This document shows positions 58,111-64,000 of a stretch of DNA of 64,000 bases, piece after piece; the first letter of the stretch is position 1, and every line of letters starts with the position of its first letter. The notes beneath the pieces are model-generated. The model was not told the origin of the DNA and did not search any database. It worked only from the letters and a program-made list of their open reading frames with translations. Position numbers and translations under genes: made by a program. The DNA lies in the NCBI GenBank assembly GCA_030512295.1, contig JAULSR010000001.1, forward strand, positions 1 through 64,000, in the 5' to 3' direction. This stretch comes from Bombardia bombarda (lineage: Eukaryota; Ascomycota; Sordariomycetes; Sordariales; Lasiosphaeriaceae).

Positions 58111-59359
58111 TTAATCCAGCATCTCCATGCCAGGGATGGATTTGACCCCTATGAGTTTGTCAGCTAGTAGGTCCTGAAACCCATATCCACATATTAGGTA
58201 ACAAATTGTCACTTACATCCGTTAATGTCTTCTCTGACGGCCGGCAACTTGACACACTTCATGGCCTCCTCCGAGGTCTGCGACTTGAGCTCCTTGCAGA
58301 CGTCGCCGTCGCAGCGGGCATTCATGGCACGCTGGAGAGAGTCATCCTTCCAGCCAAAGACATAGTCTCCATGCTGCGAGTATCCGTTTCTAGAAGCACG
58401 TTTAGAGTCTGACCGTAGCCGACGAATAAAGCCGGGGAGAGACACTTACTTATCACCAGTGCTCCAAACGAACGGCTGCGAGCCATCCTCGGGCCACAGG
58501 CTCTTATCGTTGAACTGTGTGGTCTGGAAGTGGACAGAACAGCCACAGTCAGCAACAATAATGCATACTTGAAGATGATTGACATGAAACAGGACCAAAC
58601 GACACTTACATCCCACATAACCTCAAACATTACTTGTGGTATCGTGACTGGGTGGCTTGCTGGGCAAGGTGCGTTGTTGTCGAAAGTGCCCGAGCTTGGG
58701 TAGGCAACATGGCTCTGATGATCCGGGCTATCCAGGTTGCGGCCATCCCAGCAGGTGGGAAAGGTGATGACTGAACGAATGCCGCCAGCACAGAAGCCCT
58801 TGGGAAGAGTCTGAGTGTCCGGAGACCCGCAATTCACGTTGCTGTTGTCTCCCGTCTTGGGCATGCAGCGATGACACACCTTGGGAGCCTTTCCTGGTGT
58901 CGTGCGCAGGGCGGCATCGCCAGCAAGCATGCGGAAACCGGGTCTGAAGGCGGTGACGTTCGATTTTCCCTGGTACGGCGGGATGTAGTAGACAGTAATT
59001 CCTCCATCAGCCTTGAGGCCTTCGCTGACCGACTGAGGTACGCGCTTGTATGTTCCATTGCGAGCTCGGAAGTATAAAACAGCGGTCCAGTAGTTGGACA
59101 AGTCTTCAGTGAAGGTACAGCTGGTGCACGTGGAAGATGCGACGAGGTCGTGGGTTGCTGGGTCCATGGAAGCATTGAAGGAATTGCCCCCGACAATTTG
59201 GTGGAGATGGGGCGATGGGACGGATCCAGGGGTGACCAGCGGGTCGATGCGGTCGACGACTAGCTGCGAGCAACTGAAGCGCAACATCTCCATCCCCTTA
59301 CGGCCTTGGCCAGAGGCATGCTCCACGAGGAGTGCCAGAGCAAGAGCCTTCCACTGCAT
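58111..59359 (-). CDS. Secreted DUF1996 protein
   Basis: Exons 58610-59359, 58450-58523, 58217-58389 and 58111-58148 give 344 residues. A signal peptide (MQWKALALALLVEHASG) precedes the DUF1996 domain. Family marks are FSCSQLVVDRIDPLVTPG, SPHLHQIVGGNSFN, SSCTSC-type Cys pairs, VTFPTCWDGRNLDSPDHQSH and VAYP. The third exon reads YSQHGDYVFGWK, also conserved. DUF1996 proteins are secreted or wall-associated in fungi, sometimes fused to WSC domains; their biochemical role is not established. None of the WSC domain is present here. Convergent with the P450 gene. Confidence 0.9.
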
Positions 59360-61076
59360 CTTGGAACAAAAATGACTGGATACCGCAGCTGGTGACGATC
59401 AAAACTCGAACTAGAACTTTCGTGTAGATTCAAGGAGGATGCAACAACGGCCAAGATGTTTAGCGCGATGGCTGGAATCATAAGTACTGACAGGTTCCAA
59501 CCGCACCCTTTCGCCACCCTTACACTGTCGGGAAGTACCCCTCCTATTTGCCGTTGAGCGGATATGTTGATAGTTTACTCTCAAATTGTTTCTATATTGG
59601 CGGATTTAGGCAGGCGACTCCAACTGCATCAGTTCCTCCAATTACCCGGTCTCCTCAATGATTCGTATCTGGTTTCTTTTCGAGACGGGACGGCCTTTCT
59701 ACCAGTCATAGCTTCTCAATATTAATCTCATCTACACCTCAGCGGCACTTGTATTAGCCTGGGTAGATGAGGTACCCACCTACCGTTGGTATCAACATGG
59801 CTCGCTTACCCACGCCCTCTTCAGATCCTATTCGCTGAGCAATCAGAAAGGATACCACACAGGGATATGCTATAAACATGGGCATAGTGTCAATCATGTT
59901 GGGGGTGTTGCTAATGGAGCTGTGTGATGAATGGGCTCCTTTGACATATGCATGGAAGTGGTTCTGGAAGAAGGGAAGAAGAGGGAAAGGCACAGATATA
60001 TAGTGGAGACTGCTCCGATGCGCAGAATGTATGATCAAACAAATTGACAAGCGAAGAAATAATCTACGACATGAGAATGAAACACCAGATTGTATAACAC
60101 TGGAACTCCTGTATTCATTCGACAGCGATAGGTGTCTCCGACATCTAATTGTCAGCACCAGCTTTAATCAGCAGCTCTGTCGCGATTTCATGTAGTAGAA
60201 ACACCGCACTGTCTATCATTTTTACCGCGCCCCGGTTTTTCCAAAACCCGGTATTTGAGCTCCTTCTCTTCTGGTATTGCATTGCCGGCTGGGTGATTCC
60301 ACATCAGGGGTCTGGAATTACACATGTTGCTATCAAAGTAAAGAATGAAGCATCAGGTCTGACCTCTAAGAATAGACTTATGTTTGACCTTTAGTTTGTT
60401 GTATTTATCAGAACCTGCAAAGCCTTGTAAACGAGTTTGCGACCTCTCAGGTCTAGATTGCGTTTTGGCATCGATTGTCAAAAAGGGGGAATTGGCGAGA
60501 ATAACCCTAACCCTCTGAGGAGATTCAGTGACGATTTACAAAAGAAAAGCCCCTGTTCACTACCTAGTCGGTATTACTGGAAGAGAATGGAATTAGTTCC
60601 CTTAGCATCTACTAAAATGGACTGGAAGGTTTAAGACTCAGGTATCAAGTGCCATAATTACGTGCCATGGAGAATCGTAAAAGTCAGGTTATGGAGTTTG
60701 ACCATCAGTGGCTACCCAGGTGTTTTGTGGGGCGTGCCATTCCTGTTTCAGCGCTCCACCATCTCCGACTACTGCTTTTGGTTAGCCTCCGATACTGACA
60801 CAAACCCACCAGCTGGGGGCGACTTACTGGAGCTGATGCTGGAGCTGATCAGGAGGAGAATGTTAGGAAGGGGAGATTGGAATGGGATTAACAACAATTT
60901 CCTGATTTGTAAGGGAGCAGGTTGAGCAAAGTTGAGGTTGAACAGATAAAACAACAAAATGCTTTTTCATTTCTTTCTTCAAGAACAAGAGCAAGTTTCC
61001 TGCTGCTATGGAAGGCAGTCTCGATCCTGTACCCTGCCAAGACCTCACTCAGCGCCCTCAACTAACATAAGGGACC
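59360..61076. other. Intergenic with short telomere-like tract
   Basis: Shared upstream region of the DUF1996 and ABC genes. TAACCCTAACCCT at 60502-60514 is two units of the usual fungal telomere repeat; with only two copies it may be chance. No gene is recognised. Confidence 0.5.
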
Positions 61077-64000
61077 ATGGACGAGCAACGTGAGGCCACA
61101 GGCGACACTGTCAAGCAGTTCCTTGCCAGTCACGAATCAGCAACGAGCAGTCGGTCTTCGGTGGTATTTGAGAAGTTATCGATTCGGGGAAGCGGGCGAG
61201 GTGTGAGCATACCTTGACTCTTCTCTCATCAAATATAATATCCAAGGTGCTGATGCAAGATGCTATTGACAGGTCCAAGCCGCGCCAAATGTCTGGACCA
61301 CCCTAAAATCATGGACAAATGTCGCAAACCCACGGACATACGGCCAGCCCATACCTTCACGGACATTGCTGCATGGCTTCTCAGGGACACTGGCGAGTGG
61401 CGAGATGCTGCTTGTCATCGGCAAGCCTGGAAGCGGGTGCACAACCTTCCTTAAGGGGCTGTCAAATATGGGTGACGAATACAAGAGTGTTACGGGAAAG
61501 ATCACATACAGTGGCCGTCCGGCTGACGAAAGGGACCCGGATCGTGTGCGGTTGACATTCTGTGGTATGTGATGGTGGCACCCCCCTGTTGACTGAAGTT
61601 ACCTCAGGTAGTTGAAGACTGACATGAACGACAGCCGAGGAGGACAGCCACTTGCCAACCCTGACAGTCGCGCAAACACTCAGGTATGTGATGGATCTCT
61701 AGACTCTGGGTGACGGTTGAAAGTATGTTGCTGACAAGTTGGTCCACAGTTTCGCCATCCGCGGCACATGGGATTCTAGCACCTCCAAAGCCACCATCAA
61801 CCAGGCTGTTGAGTCACTCGCACGTTGTGTCGGCCTCAACCACGTCTTGCGCACCAAGGTTGGCAACGAGGCCATCCGTGGTGTCAGCGGTGGGGAACGC
61901 CGTCGTGTCTCTCTTGCAGAGGCTATGGCAACGTGCCCAGACGTGCTCTGCCTCGACAACCCGACCAACGGCCTCGACTCAGCCACGGCCCTCGACTTTA
62001 TGCACATGATGCGCGAGTACACAACACAACACGGCTGCTCGACAGCCATGAGTGTCTACCAGGGCAGCGACTCCATGGTGCCTCTCTTCGATAAGGTGCT
62101 CGTCATCAACGCCGGCCGTCAGATCTACTACGGCCCTGCCACTGAGGCCAAAGCATATTTCGAGTCCCTTGGCTTTGTCTGCCCCGACCGCACCACCATC
62201 ACCGACTTCCTCAACTCCATGACGGCCGAGCCCGAGCTTCGCCACGTCCGCCCAGAATACAAATTCCGAGCACCCCGAAGCCCCGTCCAGTTCGAGGAGG
62301 CTTTCCGCCAGAGCGTTCACCACAAGAACATGGTCGAGTCGCTGAGCACGGAGCGAGATAGGGCGGTGACAGCTACCCCAGGCCCCAGGCGCAAGGTCTA
62401 CTCGCTGCCCCTGTATCGACAGATATTCGAGTGCTGCATCCGCCAGTTCCGCGTGCTCGCCTTCGACACCAACACGTGGATGACCGAGGCCGTCACCATT
62501 ATTGTGCAGTCACTTGTGCTCGGCACCTTGTTCCGTGACCAAGGCCACACGACCCAGTCCTTCTTCCTCCTCGGCTCCTCTCTCTTCAACTCTGTCCTCG
62601 TGCCCGCCCTGCAGTCCATGAGCGAGTTCAATAACAGCTTCGCCGAGAGGCCCCTTGTCATCCGCCAGAAGCGTTATCGCTTCTACCGCCCCATTGCCTA
62701 CGCCCTCGGACTGGTGCTTACCGACGCCGTATGGAAGATTGTTGCCATCTGTTACAACATCCCCCAGTATTTCCTGATCGGCTACCAGCGCAGCGCTGAG
62801 AAGTTTTTCACTTGGTTCTGCATTGTCTATGTGCTGCACATGGCGCTTTCCATGGTGTTCAGGGCCATTGCTGTCGCCTCACCAAACATGGGCAGGGCAG
62901 TGCTACCCGTGGGCTTCATGTTCAATACTTTTGTCTTGTACACTGGCCTGTATGTGCCGGCACCGCAGATGCAGGTGTGGCTGAGTTGGATCCGTTATTT
63001 AAATGTACCTTGTTTGTCTCTTTGTGGCCCCCTCTATGTTTTGGCTAGGTGACTAGGGTGGTTAACTGACCTCGCGGGCGACCAACAGCCCCTTTACTAT
63101 GCCTACGAGTCCGCCATGGCCAACGAGTTCGGTAACCTCGACTACACATGCAACGCCGCCGACCTGGCGCCTGCCGGACCCGGCTACAGCTCCATGGCGA
63201 ATCAAGTCTGCTCGGTGCAGGGCTCGATACCTGGCCAGGAGCTGGTGTCTGGCGCATCCTTCATCCGCTCGCAATACGGCTTCGAGGTATCCCATCTGTG
63301 GCGTAACGTGGCCATCAACGCCGCCTTCTTTGTGTTCTTTGCCTTTTGCACTGGGTGAGTCCCTACCTGATGTGTCTGATGATAAGAGCTATCTGCTAAC
63401 TATATATGTCTTGTTGCAGACTCGGAATGGAACGATACAAGCTCCCAGCCGGTCGCCTCGCTACCATCTTCTTCAAGGCCGAACCCAAAGCATTCGCAGC
63501 TGTATCCACCGACAGCAGCCTTCACAGCTCAGACCACGAAAAGGGCTCCATCGACGACAAGGATGTGCCGCCGCGCACCTCCGAGGTTATGGTTGCGCCC
63601 GAGAAACATGCGCTACAATCCGTGACAAGTCACAACGGGCGCACGCTGGCGTGGAAAAACATCACACTGGAGCTCAAGGTGGATGGCGGCTCGAGACGGT
63701 TGCTCGATGGACTGAGTGGCTTCGTCGAACCAGGCCAGCTCACAGCTTTGATGGGTGCGTCTGGAGCGGGCAAGACTACGCTGCTCAACACTTTGGCTGG
63801 CCGTCTCGAGTTTGGCTCTCTCACAGGCGACCTCTATCTCGATGGTGGACCGCTCCCCAAGTCGTTCCGTCGCTACATGGGCTACGTCCAGCAGCAAGAC
63901 GTGCATCTGCCCACTCAGACAGTACGCGAGGCGCTGCAGATCACAGCACGACTGCGCAGACCCCTTAGTGTGCCTGACGAGGAGAAGGATGCCCATGTTG
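61077..64000 (+). CDS. PDR-type ABC transporter (ABCG), partial at window end
   Basis: Exons 61077-61202, 61273-61564, 61635-61683, 61750-63004, 63089-63354 and 63420 to the window edge give the first 856 residues. NBD1 has Walker [10 protein letters not shown], signature [14 protein letters not shown] and Walker [16 protein letters not shown]; the Asn after the Walker B Asp is usual in fungal PDR pumps. TMD1 follows, and its last loop has [20 protein letters not shown] and a Cys-containing extracellular segment. NBD2 begins with Walker [10 protein letters not shown]; the window ends shortly after its Q-loop ([10 protein letters not shown]). The order NBD-TMD-NBD-TMD is that of PDR multidrug exporters. 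The N-terminal region before NBD1 is shorter (about 60 residues) than in most PDR proteins, so an upstream exon is possible. The missing part is NBD2 end and TMD2. Confidence 0.92.

Noticed and set aside
60502..60514. Interstitial telomere repeat
   Set aside because: Only two CCCTAA units; too short to distinguish from chance.
1..64000. CRISPR arrays, bacterial operons, ribosome binding sites
   Set aside because: Intron-rich fungal nuclear DNA; no regularly spaced repeats with unique spacers were seen.

Overview
This window is nuclear DNA of a filamentous ascomycete (Pezizomycotina). Genes carry many short GT-AG introns of about 50-110 bp. The gene set is typical of the group: Zn2Cys6 regulators, CFEM and DUF1996 secreted proteins, a fungal rhodopsin-type 7TM protein, an AA13 starch LPMO, PDR-type ABC and MFS transporters. 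The repeats show the CpA-to-TpA signature of repeat-induced point mutation (RIP). I cannot name the genus. Gene models were spliced by hand from the sequence, and every multi-exon coding model called as intact keeps an open frame across its junctions.

Layout. (1) 1-9371 is an extremely A/T-rich block of RIP-destroyed Ty3/Gypsy retrotransposons: one pol relic on the plus strand, a second of a different family on the minus strand, and a long inverted pair of LTR-like sequences. (2) The block ends inside a DUF2828 gene (9372-10980, minus). That gene is cut by the LTR and carries RIP-type stops that thin out with distance. (3) 11.9-24 kb holds an MFS transporter, an AA13-CBM20 starch LPMO, an RBR ubiquitin ligase, a decayed GNAT acetyltransferase and a second MFS transporter. 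(4) 24.6-31 kb holds a zinc alcohol dehydrogenase, a membrane-anchored BBE-type flavin oxidase, tRNA-Lys(CTT) and a rhodopsin-like 7TM protein. (5) 32.4-46.3 kb holds a CFEM protein, a Zn2Cys6 regulator whose best gene model needs a GC-AG intron, a second flavin oxidase broken by a frameshift, an arginyl-tRNA synthetase-like protein with a degraded active site, two secreted proteins, tRNA-Phe with intron, and an F-box protein. (6) 46.8-53.0 kb is a MAL-type unit: GH13 alpha-glucosidase, divergently transcribed sugar permease, and Zn2Cys6 regulator, bracketed by related heptamer arrays in opposite orientation. (7) 53.4-64 kb holds a metal-dependent amidohydrolase/decarboxylase, a cytochrome P450, a DUF1996 protein and the first two thirds of a PDR-type ABC transporter that runs off the window end.

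How it fits together. The GH13 enzyme, permease and regulator make a plausible oligosaccharide uptake and hydrolysis unit, and the AA13 enzyme attacks the same polymer (starch) outside the cell. The most unusual gene is the ArgRS-like protein at 38.9-41.1 kb. It is full length and intact, but it has lost the HIGH-type signature and other catalytic-site residues, and it lies beside a flavin oxidase and a Zn2Cys6 regulator. The decay at the left edge (transposon insertion, RIP, RIP leakage into a unique gene) is directly readable from Gln and Trp codons turned into stops.
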